A DNA stretch of 64,000 nucleotides from Chryseobacterium joostei (GTDB taxonomy: Bacteria > Bacteroidota > Bacteroidia > Flavobacteriales > Weeksellaceae). Under the pieces are notes generated by a model. It was not told the origin of the DNA and searched no databases. It saw only the letters and a list, made by a program, of their open reading frames with translations. The translations under genes were made by a program, and so were the position numbers. Location of the stretch: assembly GCF_003815775.1 (NCBI RefSeq), contig NZ_CP033926.1, positions 992,001 through 1,056,000 of the forward strand. The letters are read 5' to 3'. Shown here piece after piece: positions 45,972-55,004 of this stretch (its first letter is position 1; each line of letters starts with the position of its first letter).

Positions 45972-47255
45972 TTATTCTGCCAAAGCTTCTTTGTAAGCCT
46001 TTAATGCTCTTTCTCTGGCTTTTTTGTGTTCCACGATGGGCTCTTCCCTATAATCTTCCGGAAGCCACTTTCTGATATATTGAGCATCTTTGTCAAACTT
46101 TTTTGTTTGTTCATAGGGATTGAATATCCTGAAATAAGGCGCAGCATCACAACCACAACCTGCAGCCCATTGCCAGTTTCCATTATTGGCAGCCAAATCG
46201 TAGTCCAGCAGCTTTTCGGCAAAATAAGCCTCTCCCCATCTCCAATCAATAAGCAGATGTTTAGTAAGAAAACTTGCCGTGATCATTCTTACCCTGTTGT
46301 GCATAAATCCGGTTTCATTGAGCTGCCTCATTCCGGCATCTACAATTGGATATCCGGTTTTACCTTCACACCACTCCTTAAATTCTTTTTCATTATTCCT
46401 CCAAGCAATATTTTCATATTTCTTTTTAAAGCACTGATGAACAACACTTGGAAAATGATACAAAATCTGCATGAAAAATTCTCTCCAGATAAGTTCATTA
46501 AGCCATACTTCATTATGCTTAACTGCATATTGTACACATTTCCGGATCGAAATGGTTCCAAAACGAAGTGCAGTCCCAAGATGACTAGTATGATCCAATG
46601 CAGGGAAATCCCGGTACTTACCGTAAGAATCTATTATACTATGGTCCAGTTCCGGTATTGCAAATTCAAGATCTGTTTTCTCAAATCCAATTTCTTTTAA
46701 TGAAATAATTTCCGAAGACCCGCTATAATTTGCAAAATGAGCACAGTTTGTGGTAACCGTTTCTATATTTTTCAAATTTTCCTTCCATTTCTTTGAGTAT
46801 GGGGTAAAAACAGTATAGGGAGAAAGATCATTTTTCAAGATATTATTTTTTTCAAAAATAACCTGATCCTTAAAATTTTTAAATTGAATATGATGCTTCA
46901 ACAGCAAATCAGCCACCTGCCTGTCCCGTTGTATGGCTTTTGGCTCATAATCCCTGTTGCTAAAAACGGTATCAATATTAAAATCCTGAATTATTTTCTT
47001 AAAGACCGCAATTGGAGTACCATAATAAACATAAAGCCCACTGTTATGTTTTTTCAGCTCTTTATGAATCTGCTGTAAGGCCTGATGAATATAATCTACT
47101 CTTTTGTCATTTTTATTCTGAAGCTGGTTCAGTATATCAGTATCAAAAATAAAAACCGGAATAACCTTTAATCCTGAATTAAGTGCATGATGAAGCCCTG
47201 TATTATCATCCAGCCTAAGATCTCTTCTGAACCAAAAAACATTCACCCTATTCAT
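45972..47255 (-). CDS. phr: Deoxyribodipyrimidine photolyase
   Basis: 427 aa, class I CPD photolyase. N-terminal Rossmann antenna domain VNVFWFRRDLRLDDNTGL, C-terminal FAD domain with NELIWREFFMQILYHFP, TGYPIVDAGMRQLNETGFMHNRVRM and WQWAAGCGCDAAPYFRIFNP. Repairs UV-induced pyrimidine dimers using blue light. The conserved tryptophans for electron transfer are present. The photoprotection context (carotenoid and riboflavin genes) supports a repair photolyase rather than a cryptochrome. Confidence 0.95.
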   Translation of the reverse strand: MNRVNVFWFRRDLRLDDNTGLHHALNSGLKVIPVFIFDTDILNQLQNKNDKRVDYIHQALQQIHKELKKHNSGLYVYYGTPIAVFKKIIQDFNIDTVFSNRDYEPKAIQRDRQVADLLLKHHIQFKNFKDQVIFEKNNILKNDLSPYTVFTPYSKKWKENLKNIETVTTNCAHFANYSGSSEIISLKEIGFEKTDLEFAIPELDHSIIDSYGKYRDFPALDHTSHLGTALRFGTISIRKCVQYAVKHNEVWLNELIWREFFMQILYHFPSVVHQCFKKKYENIAWRNNEKEFKEWCEGKTGYPIVDAGMRQLNETGFMHNRVRMITASFLTKHLLIDWRWGEAYFAEKLLDYDLAANNGNWQWAAGCGCDAAPYFRIFNPYEQTKKFDKDAQYIRKWLPEDYREEPIVEHKKARERALKAYKEALAE

Positions 47256-47301
47256 GATTTTATCTGTTTAAAAAATTAGATATTTGATTTTTAAAATAAA
47301 A

Positions 47302-47317
47302 TACAAATATACTAATA
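47302..47317 (-). promoter_or_regulatory. Shared light-regulon promoter, photolyase copy
   Basis: Minus strand TTAGTATATTTGTA with -7 box TATATTTG (47304-47311), about 40 bases upstream of the transcript's ATG at 47255. Matches the marR and crtI sites. Confidence 0.6.
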
Positions 47318-47332
47318 AACAAACAAAAAAGA

Positions 47333-47350
47333 ATATTAATAAACCAATAT
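47333..47350. promoter_or_regulatory. Dyad motif ATATTAATAAACCAATAT upstream of phr
   Basis: Matches 17 of 18 bases at 53464 upstream of crtI. Sits where the -33 region of the phr promoter would be. Candidate MarR operator. Confidence 0.4.
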
Positions 47351-47454
47351 TTATATCATATAAATTCCAGAGATGAAATACGGGTAAAAAAGAATGAGTA
47401 TGGAAACAACCTTAAATTAAGATATAAATAAACTAAATATTTAGCTGAAATAAT

Positions 47455-47485
47455 AAATGCCCGGAACTAAAAGTTCCGGGCATTT
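47455..47485. terminator. Terminator after the 47498 gene
   Basis: AAATGCCCGGAAC / GTTCCGGGCATTT, 13-bp perfect arms with a 5-base loop, active on both strands. It separates the carotenoid-ribA part from the photolyase-hemH-marR part. Confidence 0.88.
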
Positions 47486-47497
47486 ATTAAACTAACA

Positions 47498-47797
47498 TTA
47501 ATTGGTTTTCTTTCTCCATTCTGCTTTCACATCTTCCGCAGCATCTTTGGTACTTTCCCAAGCTTCATCAGCCTTATCTTTGATATCTTCCCACGCATCG
47601 GAAAAGTTTGACTTCACTCTATCTAACCAGTCTTCCTGAGTTGCTTCCTCATCATTATCTCTTTTTTCATTGATATAATCTTTAGCTTTGTCTGCTAACT
47701 CATTGATTTTCCATTTTGCCTCATCAGCCGCATTTTTTAAAGAGTTTTTTGTTTGATCTACTGCATTTTCCGCTTTGTTGTAATCTGAATTATTCAT
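47498..47797 (-). CDS. Small amphipathic stress-like protein
   Basis: 99 aa, almost entirely Lys/Glu/Asp/Ala with heptad-like repeats (AVDQTKNSLKNAADEAKWKINELADKAKDYINE, DAWEDIKDKADEAWESTKDAAEDVKAEW). This low-complexity helical style resembles CsbD-like, YtxH or LEA-type stress proteins. It has its own start region and terminator. The TAATTGGTATAT match at 47813 (opposite orientation to the other shared sites) may link it to the light cluster. Confidence 0.7.
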   Translation of the reverse strand: MNNSDYNKAENAVDQTKNSLKNAADEAKWKINELADKAKDYINEKRDNDEEATQEDWLDRVKSNFSDAWEDIKDKADEAWESTKDAAEDVKAEWRKKTN

Positions 47798-47899
47798 AAT
47801 ATAATATTTTAGTAATTGGTATATAAATAAACAATCTTCATGCCTAAAAAATAATTATTGTGTTAAAAAAATATTAAAATTAAATTTGAATCTACTAGC

Positions 47900-48490
47900 C
47901 TAAAGTTTTTCCAAGAAATGACCGAAGTAATCCTTTTTTTTAATGAGATAACTTTCATTCACTTCATTAGAAGCAATTTCCAGAGGAATTCTGCTATTGA
48001 GAATGATTTCACTATTCTCTATAGATTTGATCTTATCCGGATTATTGGTTAATAGATTGATCTCTCTGATCTTTAGAATATTCAGCATTTCAACTGCTAT
48101 ATCAAAGTTTCTTCCATCTGCCGGAAGCCCCAGCTTCAAATTGGCCTCAACAGTATCTAACCCCTTTTCCTGAAGCGCATAAGCCTTAAGCTTATTAATA
48201 ATTCCAATATTTCTTCCTTCCTGTCTGAGATAGATGATAACTCCACCATTTTCCGACATATATTTCATAGCAACATCCAGCTGTTGCCCGCATTCACATT
48301 TTTTTGAATGAAAAACTTCTCCAGTAATACATTCCGAATGAAAACGTACATTTACAGTTCTGGAAAAGTCTGTATTTTCTGCCACCAAAACCAAGTGGGG
48401 AGTCCAGTCTTCTTCACTCTCTGAAAATGCATATACAGTGAATATCCCATAATCTGTAGGTATTTTTGATCGTGCCTGTATTTTAAGCAT
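47900..48490 (-). CDS. ribA: GTP cyclohydrolase II
   Basis: 196 aa, RibA-only form (no RibB fusion). Zinc cysteines are visible in HSECITGEVFHSKKCECGQQLD, and the conserved YLRQEGRNIGIINKLKAY follows. Opens the imidazole ring of GTP, the first step of riboflavin synthesis. In this cluster it could supply FAD for photolyase. A separate RibA-type gene is expected elsewhere in the genome, making this a dedicated copy. Follows the lipocalin gene by 20 bases. Confidence 0.93.
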   Translation of the reverse strand: MLKIQARSKIPTDYGIFTVYAFSESEEDWTPHLVLVAENTDFSRTVNVRFHSECITGEVFHSKKCECGQQLDVAMKYMSENGGVIIYLRQEGRNIGIINKLKAYALQEKGLDTVEANLKLGLPADGRNFDIAVEMLNILKIREINLLTNNPDKIKSIENSEIILNSRIPLEIASNEVNESYLIKKKDYFGHFLEKL

Positions 48491-48510
48491 ATGTATCGAT
48501 TTTAAGTTGT

Positions 48511-49059
48511 TTATTTATTGAACGGACTTTTTTTATCCTGTTTTACCCATATAAGTTTCGATGTATCATAACCAATCTCCTGAGCTTTAGAGATAAAAAG
48601 CTGTTTTACATTATCCGGAAGCGTTTTCTCACGTGAAAGAATCCACAGATAGTCTAAATTTTTCCCGGCCACCAATGCATATTTATAATCTTCCAGTGCC
48701 ACTACGTTATATCCGGCATAAAAAGGTCCGAAAAAACTCACTTTCAGAGCTGCAGTATTCTTGTCTCCTCTAAATTTAGCTGTACCATCTACAGAAACCC
48801 ATTTTTCCTTTTTAAAATTATATCCGCTGTTGACAACTTTTACACTTCCGTCAGCATTAAGACTATATTGAGCCATTGCATTATCAAGATCTTTTTCAAA
48901 ACGATAGTCAAATCTTGCTATTTCGTACCATGTACCTAAATACCTGTTGACATCAAACTGATTGACAGGCTGTGCTTTTTCAGGCATAGAAGAACAAGAG
49001 GCCAAATTATTTAATAGCCCGAAACTGATTAATACAATAAGAATTATTCTATTTTTCAT
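48511..49059 (-). CDS. Lipocalin family lipoprotein (Blc-like)
   Basis: 182 aa. Signal and lipobox near LNNLASC, then the lipocalin motif NRYLGTWYEIARFDYRFEKDL (GxW) and the late TRP-like region YLWILSREKTLP. The Blc family binds lysophospholipids or hydrophobic ligands in the outer membrane. The same type of lipocalin accompanies photolyase and folate/flavin genes in light-induced clusters of other bacteria. Its start overlaps the cyclase gene end by 11 bases, so they are co-transcribed. Confidence 0.92.
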   Translation of the reverse strand: MKNRIILIVLISFGLLNNLASCSSMPEKAQPVNQFDVNRYLGTWYEIARFDYRFEKDLDNAMAQYSLNADGSVKVVNSGYNFKKEKWVSVDGTAKFRGDKNTAALKVSFFGPFYAGYNVVALEDYKYALVAGKNLDYLWILSREKTLPDNVKQLFISKAQEIGYDTSKLIWVKQDKKSPFNK

Positions 49060-49738
49060 TTTTAGTTATTTTTTTAAAGAAATAAATATTTAATAAAAAC
49101 TGGCTGTAACCGTAAACGGCATCTTCAACTGGTATAGTCCCCATTCTAACGCCTAAAAAGTCTCCAGGATTATAATTCACAACAGGCGAAGGAATTAAAG
49201 ATCCTGTAAGAATCCCATTCACTGCAAAAAAACCAGGCATTAAAACCATATATACAAAACTAGCCTTTGCTATCCATTCTTTTTGGACGATAAAATGCAA
49301 ATAACAAAGGGTGATTATCGTTACAATTACTGTAAGCAAAGTGTATATTCTCTCATAATAAAGAAGCCCAAAGACACAAAGAACAATAACCGCTGTAAAT
49401 ACAATGAGATTATTTAAAATGCCTGCCCAATCAAGATTAAAAAACTTTTCCAGACAGTAGTACGTAAAAACACAGGCGAAAGGTATGCAGTAAAAAAACA
49501 GCCATTCTTCAATAGGAAGCCCTGCTATTTTAAATCCTAAGGTATATTTGAGATCAAACCACCAGACTCCTTTTGCAGTAAACCAGATATCCCAGATAAT
49601 AAAAGGAATTGCCACGATGGTTGATGACAGCAAAAATTTCCCAAAAAGTTTATTAAACTGTATTCTTCCGTCAAAAGATGCCAAAAAGCAGATAATGACA
49701 GTGAAAAAATTAATCAGTATGTAAGTATAAGACATCAT
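49049..49738 (-). CDS. Lycopene cyclase (CrtYc-CrtYd type fusion)
   Basis: 229 aa integral membrane protein with about six helices. Two repeats with the lycopene cyclase domain signature: FIIWDIWFTAKGVWWF and LPIEEWLFF in the first half, and NPGDFLGVRMGTIPVEDAVYG in the second. This is the single-chain form of the heterodimeric bacterial cyclases, cyclising lycopene to beta-carotene. Overlaps crtZ by 4 bases. No alternative function is likely. Confidence 0.9.
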   Translation of the reverse strand: MMSYTYILINFFTVIICFLASFDGRIQFNKLFGKFLLSSTIVAIPFIIWDIWFTAKGVWWFDLKYTLGFKIAGLPIEEWLFFYCIPFACVFTYYCLEKFFNLDWAGILNNLIVFTAVIVLCVFGLLYYERIYTLLTVIVTIITLCYLHFIVQKEWIAKASFVYMVLMPGFFAVNGILTGSLIPSPVVNYNPGDFLGVRMGTIPVEDAVYGYSQFLLNIYFFKKITKNEK

Positions 49739-50187
49739 TTTTTATTGAAATACATTTTAAAATATTTAAAAGGAACCCACAGAAAGCCAAAGCATTCTCC
49801 ATCTTCTTTCCCCAGATGTCTGTGATGCTGTTTATGAGCACGTCTGATCGCAAGGAAATATGGGTTCTTTGTTTTGGTAAAAACCTTTGCTCTTTGATGA
49901 ATAAAAATATCATGTACAAAGAAATAAGCCATTCCGTAAAGACTTATTCCCAGACCAATGAAAAACCAATAACTGAATTGCTGTTTTACTCCAAGGTATA
50001 ATAAAGCAATAGCCGGGCTTGCAAAAATGAAAAAAAACAAATCATTTCTTTCAAGTTTCCCGTAATGGCTATGATCATGATGATCCCGATGCAGCCCCCA
50101 CAGAAAGCCATGCATAATATATCGGTGGATAAGCCATGTAGCACCCTCCATGGAAATAAACACACCCAAAACGATCAGAAAATTCAT
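49735..50187 (-). CDS. crtZ: Beta-carotene hydroxylase
   Basis: 150 aa membrane fatty-acid-hydroxylase type. Histidine boxes HRYIMHG, HRDHHDHS, FVHDIFIHQ and HKQHHRHLG supply the diiron ligands, as in CrtZ. Converts beta-carotene to zeaxanthin. Translationally coupled with the cyclase downstream. Sterol-desaturase-like proteins share the boxes, but size and context favour CrtZ. Confidence 0.92.
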   Translation of the reverse strand: MNFLIVLGVFISMEGATWLIHRYIMHGFLWGLHRDHHDHSHYGKLERNDLFFFIFASPAIALLYLGVKQQFSYWFFIGLGISLYGMAYFFVHDIFIHQRAKVFTKTKNPYFLAIRRAHKQHHRHLGKEDGECFGFLWVPFKYFKMYFNKK

Positions 50188-50189
50188 TT

Positions 50190-50657
50190 TTAATTATGCT
50201 TATTGTTAAACAAATCATTCAACACTCTGTATCTGAAATCGAAAATACTTTTGAGCTTTTGTTTTACGAATAACTGATGCGCTATTTTACCTAAAATACC
50301 CATCGGAAGTTCATAATCTACAGTATCTTTCATGAGCACTCCATTCTCATTAGGAATAAATTCATGAAAATGATTCCAGTGCTTGTACGGACCTTCTTTC
50401 TGAAAATCCGTAAAACTTTTATAATCTTCTACCTGGCTGATGACAGTCTTCCACCTCATCGGAATTCCCAGTACAGGAGAAACTGTATAATCTATTTCCA
50501 TTCCTTTAAAAATAGGCTCATCCTGAACATCTGAAAGAACGACAAAATTCATGCTTTCAGGGGTTATTTCCGATAAATTATGAGGGGATGAAAAAAAATC
50601 CCATGCCTTTTCAATATTACAATTGAGCTGTTGCTCTCTGTATAATCTGTACATCAT
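50190..50657 (-). CDS. SRPBCC family ligand-binding protein
   Basis: 155 aa START/Bet v1-type helix-grip protein: CNIEKAWDFFSSPHNLSEITPESMNFVV, and FTDFQKEGPYKHWNHFHEFIPNENG. Probably binds a hydrophobic ligand, possibly a carotenoid precursor. 3 bases from crtZ. Related proteins annotated as 'cell division inhibitor' occur in photolyase/carotenoid clusters elsewhere; the function is unproved. Confidence 0.85.
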   Translation of the reverse strand: MMYRLYREQQLNCNIEKAWDFFSSPHNLSEITPESMNFVVLSDVQDEPIFKGMEIDYTVSPVLGIPMRWKTVISQVEDYKSFTDFQKEGPYKHWNHFHEFIPNENGVLMKDTVDYELPMGILGKIAHQLFVKQKLKSIFDFRYRVLNDLFNNKHN

Positions 50658-50707
50658 TTATTTTATTTATCATTAAAAAATCATTCTTAAAACACAGAAC
50701 CCAGCGA

Positions 50708-51544
50708 TCAAAAATAAGCGGATTTATAACGGATATAGCTTTTGAATGCAACCAATAACTTTTGTGAATTGGCAATTCTGATTCTTTGCTGCAAGATATT
50801 CTGGGAACTTGTTTTTTTTATTTTTTCAAACAGAGAAAGATAATATCTATATGCCAGGTATACTCCAAAAATGGAAGAACCCGGCAGTTTTTTAATTCCC
50901 TGTAATGCTTCTTTAAACTCTTCTTCAATTTCCTTTTCAATCAGGGCTTTTAATGTATTATCAAAGACTGACATATTCATGGATGGGAAATAGGTTCGTC
51001 CTAAAATCTGATAGTCATCTTTCAGATCCCGCAAAAAATTAACTTTCTGAAAAGCAGAACCAAGTTTCATTGCAAATGGTTTAAGCTCCTCAAACTGCTG
51101 TTTATTTCCATCTGTAAATATTTGCAAACACATCAAACCAACCACTTCTGCTGAACCATAGATATACACGTTATACAAAGCGGAATTATAATCTAATTTT
51201 TGAAGATCCATTTCCATGCTGTGTAAAAACTGATTGATCAGCTGCTTATCGATATCATACTGGTGAACAGTTTCCTGAAAGGAATGTAAAATCGGATTAA
51301 GAGAAATACCATCTTCCAGTGCCTCGTAGGTTTCCGACTTTAATCTCTTCAGAAGTTTCTCTTTATCATAGCCATGGAAACTGTCTACAATTTCATCTGC
51401 AAGACGCACATAACCATAAACAGCATAAATAGCCGGTCTGATCGAGGGCTTGAGTGCCAATATTCCTAATGAAAAACTGGTACTGTATTTTTGTGTAGTG
51501 TACTTACTCACTTCGTAAGACAATTCATCAAACAGTTTTTTCAT
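50708..51544 (-). CDS. crtB: Phytoene synthase
   Basis: 278 aa. Squalene/phytoene synthase fold with two aspartate-rich motifs: YVRLADEIVD (D-x-x-x-D) near residue 45 and FLRDLKDDYQILGRTYFP near 175, preceded by YCYGSAEVVGLM-like helices (YIYGSAEVVGLMCLQIF). Joins two geranylgeranyl-diphosphates to phytoene. 1 base from crtI end, so coupled. No GGPP synthase gene is in the window. Confidence 0.93.
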   Translation of the reverse strand: MKKLFDELSYEVSKYTTQKYSTSFSLGILALKPSIRPAIYAVYGYVRLADEIVDSFHGYDKEKLLKRLKSETYEALEDGISLNPILHSFQETVHQYDIDKQLINQFLHSMEMDLQKLDYNSALYNVYIYGSAEVVGLMCLQIFTDGNKQQFEELKPFAMKLGSAFQKVNFLRDLKDDYQILGRTYFPSMNMSVFDNTLKALIEKEIEEEFKEALQGIKKLPGSSIFGVYLAYRYYLSLFEKIKKTSSQNILQQRIRIANSQKLLVAFKSYIRYKSAYF

Positions 51545-51545
51545 A

Positions 51546-53036
51546 TTATTTTATTTTTAGTTTATTAACTTCAGCCGCCACAATTTTCCCTGAAATTACC
51601 GATGGAGGAACTCCTGGCCCCGGAACCGTTAACTGTCCTGTATAGAAAAGATTCCCGATCTTTCTATTTCTTATTTTGGGTTTTAAGACCGCTGTCTGGG
51701 ATAAAGTATTGGACAATCCGTACGCATTACCCTGATAAGCATTATAATCTGAAATAAAATCGCTTACACAATAACTTCTCTTATATTCAATTCTGGAAAA
51801 AAGATTGGGTTCACCGGTATGCTTTTCAATTCTACAAAGCATTTCCTTAAGATATTTTTCTCTTACAGATTCCTCATCATGTATTCCAGGCGCAAGAGGC
51901 AACAGTAAAAAAAGATTTTCACAACCTTCAGGAGCTACATCCGGATCTGTTTTGGAAGGACAGCATGAATAAAAAAGCGGTTCAGAGGGCCATTTCTTAT
52001 TTTTATAAATACAGTCTATATGATCATCAAGTTCGTTTTCAAAAAACAGGGTATGGTGCTTTAAATGGGGAATTTTTCCTTTTATCCCCAGATAATAGAT
52101 AAGACAAGAAGGAGCAAAGGTTCTTGTTTCCCAATAGGCATCATTATAATTTCTGAGTGACTCCGGGATTAATGTTTCTGTATGATGATAATCCGATGAA
52201 GCAATTACTGCATCAAATTCATAATTTTTACCATCTATTGTTATTGAAGCCACTTTCCCGTTTTCTATATTTATTTTTTGTACATCATGATTAAAATGAA
52301 AGGTTACCCCTTGTCTTTCCGCCACTTCCTTCATGGCGAGAACAAGCTGATAAAACCCTCCCATTGGGTATTTTGTTCCCAAAACATAACCTCCGTAATT
52401 CATAAGACTGTAAAGAGCAGGAATATGCTGTGGGGATGCTCCAAGAAATATAACCGGAAATTCCATCAGGAATCTGAGTTTCGGATCAGTAAAATAATTT
52501 GAAACATATTTTCTGAAATTACTTAAAAGATCAAGCTTCAGCGCACTGCCTGCTATTTTTAAAGAAGCAAATTCAAGCCAGTTGTAACATGGTTTTGTTA
52601 CAAAATCTTTCATTCCTACCTCATATTTAAATTGGGCAGCTTTCATAAATTTATCATACTGGCTGCCTGCTCCGGGTTCTATTTTCTCAAATAAGTCACG
52701 TATGTCTTCATTTTTCTCAGGAACCGAAACCTTTTCTTTTGAAAAAACCATATCAAACTGAGGATCCAAGGAAATAAGATTAAAAAAATCAGATGCTTTA
52801 TAACCAAAATCAGCGAAAAAACTTTCTATAATATCAGGCATCCAATACCAGCTTGGCCCCATATCAAAAACATACCCTTCATCTGTTTTAAATTGTCTTG
52901 CCCGTCCGCCAGGCTGATGGTGCTTCTCAAATACATGTACCTCATTTCCGGATTTCGCAGCATAAGCAGCAGCAGAAAGTCCGGAAAACCCAGCACCTAT
53001 TACTGCAATTCTTTTTCCTAAGTTTCCAGTATTCAT
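51546..53036 (-). CDS. crtI: Phytoene desaturase
   Basis: 496 aa flavoprotein. GAGFSGLSAAAYAAKSGNEVHVFEK is the FAD Rossmann motif and GNLFYTGQLTVPGPGVPPSVISG the C-terminal FAD-binding motif. Converts phytoene to lycopene. First gene of the carotenoid operon, with a 200-base leader back to the shared promoter at 53249. CrtI rather than CrtN/CrtD because it sits with crtB, cyclase and hydroxylase. Confidence 0.95.
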   Translation of the reverse strand: MNTGNLGKRIAVIGAGFSGLSAAAYAAKSGNEVHVFEKHHQPGGRARQFKTDEGYVFDMGPSWYWMPDIIESFFADFGYKASDFFNLISLDPQFDMVFSKEKVSVPEKNEDIRDLFEKIEPGAGSQYDKFMKAAQFKYEVGMKDFVTKPCYNWLEFASLKIAGSALKLDLLSNFRKYVSNYFTDPKLRFLMEFPVIFLGASPQHIPALYSLMNYGGYVLGTKYPMGGFYQLVLAMKEVAERQGVTFHFNHDVQKINIENGKVASITIDGKNYEFDAVIASSDYHHTETLIPESLRNYNDAYWETRTFAPSCLIYYLGIKGKIPHLKHHTLFFENELDDHIDCIYKNKKWPSEPLFYSCCPSKTDPDVAPEGCENLFLLLPLAPGIHDEESVREKYLKEMLCRIEKHTGEPNLFSRIEYKRSYCVSDFISDYNAYQGNAYGLSNTLSQTAVLKPKIRNRKIGNLFYTGQLTVPGPGVPPSVISGKIVAAEVNKLKIK

Positions 53037-53246
53037 TATTACTTATTTAATAGTTTTATAGCACTTTTACTACTTAATCATTTCAACTTTTCATATGCAA
53101 TATCTAACAGATCTATGGTTTCCTAATTCATACAATAAAAAGAATCATGAAATTGATCCAATTTAGAAAGTATGACTATGAATAGCATTTGCTCAGAATG
53201 GGTCAGGTTACCTACTAGATCAAAATTCAAGTCAAATAATTTAGTA

Positions 53247-53263
53247 TACAAATATACCAATTA
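53247..53263 (-). promoter_or_regulatory. Shared light-regulon promoter, crtI copy
   Basis: Minus strand TTAATTGGTATATTTGTA with -7 box TATATTTG (53249-53256). Same extended motif as upstream of photolyase and marR; predicted 5' leader about 205 bases. Confidence 0.6.
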
Positions 53264-53463
53264 AGAGATATAAATGTACTTTATTTTCTTTTTATTTATA
53301 AAATATTGAAATCCTACCGGATCATTTAAATACTTTACAAAATATAAAACAAACAAAAACAAAACACAATATACTGCAATACAATAAATTAAAACAAAAC
53401 CCTCTATAAAAAAGACAGACTAAAAATAAATATAACCTCATACTCCAATAACAAATAATTAGT

Positions 53464-53481
53464 ATATTAATAAACTAATAT
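53464..53481. promoter_or_regulatory. Dyad motif ATATTAATAAACTAATAT upstream of crtI
   Basis: ATATTA / TAATAT arms around ATAAAC, 17 of 18 identical to the site at 47333 before photolyase. Candidate operator. Confidence 0.4.
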
Positions 53482-53732
53482 ATATTTTAAAAAATTAGAA
53501 GTTTTTTAATGCCCAATTAAATACGCATTAAGAATTGTTTATTCCTTGAGGAATAAATTCTATTAACACAGCTAGAAAGAGGCAACTCTAAAGTATTTCG
53601 GTTTGGACAGAAAAATAAGAAGCAGTAGTAATAACGATGATTAAAAAATCTTCTTGAGATTATACATTTAATAATGTAAAAGTTTTTAATAGTATGAAAA
53701 TCCTATAAAAATATAATTAAAAAATAATGAAT

Positions 53733-53747
53733 AAACGTTTAACCAAA
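53733..53747. promoter_or_regulatory. LacI operator, copy 1
   Basis: AAACGTTTAACCAAA, identical over 15 bases to 54989. The core AAACGTTT has the central CG palindrome typical of LacI-family sites. 200 bases upstream of the regulator. Confidence 0.7.
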
Positions 53748-53943
53748 TTTAATAGCAACTCTATTATGACGTAACGATTTGTTAACATTAAAATAACTGA
53801 TTTATTATAAATAATTAAATAACAGTACTTTAAATTAAAAATAAAAAATCTGCGAAATTACATTATTTTCTTAAACCACAAAAAAAATATTGCTATTGTT
53901 TTTTTACTATTTTATGAAATACTTTTGTGCCTTAAACAATTAA

Positions 53944-54951
53944 ATGAAAAGACCTTCTATAAAAGATATTGCTACATTGGCAGGAGTTTCCGTAGCCACA
54001 GTATCTTATGTTCTCAACAGAAAGGAAGGACAGCGTATCAGTGAGGAGACGCGAAAAAAAATTTTTGAAATCGCTGAAACGATTAAGTATACTCCCAATA
54101 AGATAGCAAAAAGCCTTAAAACCAATAAAACGAAGCTTCTGGGACTTATCGTTGCAGATATTTCCAATGAGTTCTATTCAAACATGGCAAGAAGCCTGGA
54201 AGATAGAGCCTTAAAACTAGGCTATACTCTCATCATTGGCAGTTCTGATGAAAATGCAGAAAAATTTAAAAAACTTACAGAGCTTTTTTCCCAACAACAA
54301 GTGGACGGGATGATCGTTGCTCCGGTATCCGGTTCAGAAAAAATACTTGAAAGCCTTATCAATATTAAATACCCAATTGTAACTATTGACAGATATCTTA
54401 AAGGGGTTACCCTTCCTGGGATTACGATTGATAATCAGGAAATAGCAGAGCGTACAACCAGCTTACTGATCAGTAAGAATTTTAATAAAATAATATATGT
54501 AGGTTACAAAACTGAACTTCCACACCTGCTGGACCGTCAGCACGGTTTTGAAAAAGCGGTAAAATATTCAGAAAAACCAGTTGAAGTACATTATCTTTTG
54601 GTAGGATTAGAAAATATAGCAGAAGAAGTGCATTTGCAGTTGCAAAAGATGCTGGAAAAAACACCGGAAAATACAGCTCTCTATTTCTCCAGTAATAAAC
54701 TTGCAGTTGCAGGTCTTTCCTATCTTGTTAAAAATAATATAAAAGTTCCTGAACAAGTATCTGTAGTAGCATTTGATGAAACTGATGCCTATGACCTTTT
54801 CCCAACTGAGATCACCTATATTCAACAGCCTATCAAAGAAATGGCTGAAGAGGCTATTAAGCTACTGGATGGGCAGATCAACAATTATATAGAAACAGGA
54901 AAAAGGATTACATTATCAGCAAAGCTGATCTCTAAAGCATCCTTAAAATAA
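53944..54951 (+). CDS. LacI family transcriptional regulator
   Basis: 335 aa. N-terminal LacI HTH KDIATLAGVSVATVSYVLN and hinge KYTPNKIAKSLKTNKT (residues 4-62), then a periplasmic-binding-like sensor domain with KLLGLIVADISNEFYS and VSVVAFDETDAYDLFPTEITYIQQP. First gene of a sugar cluster and flanked by two identical operators, so it controls both itself and the operon. Substrate is inferred from the downstream genes (a ketohexose). Confidence 0.95.
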   Translation: MKRPSIKDIATLAGVSVATVSYVLNRKEGQRISEETRKKIFEIAETIKYTPNKIAKSLKTNKTKLLGLIVADISNEFYSNMARSLEDRALKLGYTLIIGSSDENAEKFKKLTELFSQQQVDGMIVAPVSGSEKILESLINIKYPIVTIDRYLKGVTLPGITIDNQEIAERTTSLLISKNFNKIIYVGYKTELPHLLDRQHGFEKAVKYSEKPVEVHYLLVGLENIAEEVHLQLQKMLEKTPENTALYFSSNKLAVAGLSYLVKNNIKVPEQVSVVAFDETDAYDLFPTEITYIQQPIKEMAEEAIKLLDGQINNYIETGKRITLSAKLISKASLK

Positions 54952-54988
54952 CCAAATTTACAATCAAATATTTTTTATAAATTAACTT

Positions 54989-55003
54989 AAACGTTTAACC
55001 AAA
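54989..55003. promoter_or_regulatory. LacI operator, copy 2
   Basis: AAACGTTTAACCAAA, ending one base before the fructokinase ATG; with preceding TT it forms TTAAACGTTTAA. Repressor bound here would block the fructokinase operon directly. Confidence 0.7.
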
Positions 55004-55004
55004 C

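Larger units (their letters stand above)
53037..53943. other. 907-base non-coding region between crtI and the LacI gene
   Basis: Very AT-rich. Contains the crtI promoter (53247), the dyad motif (53464), a LacI operator (53733), and the lacI promoter near its right end. No ORF or RNA gene was recognised. The size is unusual for this gene-dense window. Confidence 0.5.

Noticed and set aside
46026..46700. 224-codon ORF antisense to photolyase
   Set aside because: It lies inside the well-supported photolyase gene and has no family motif.
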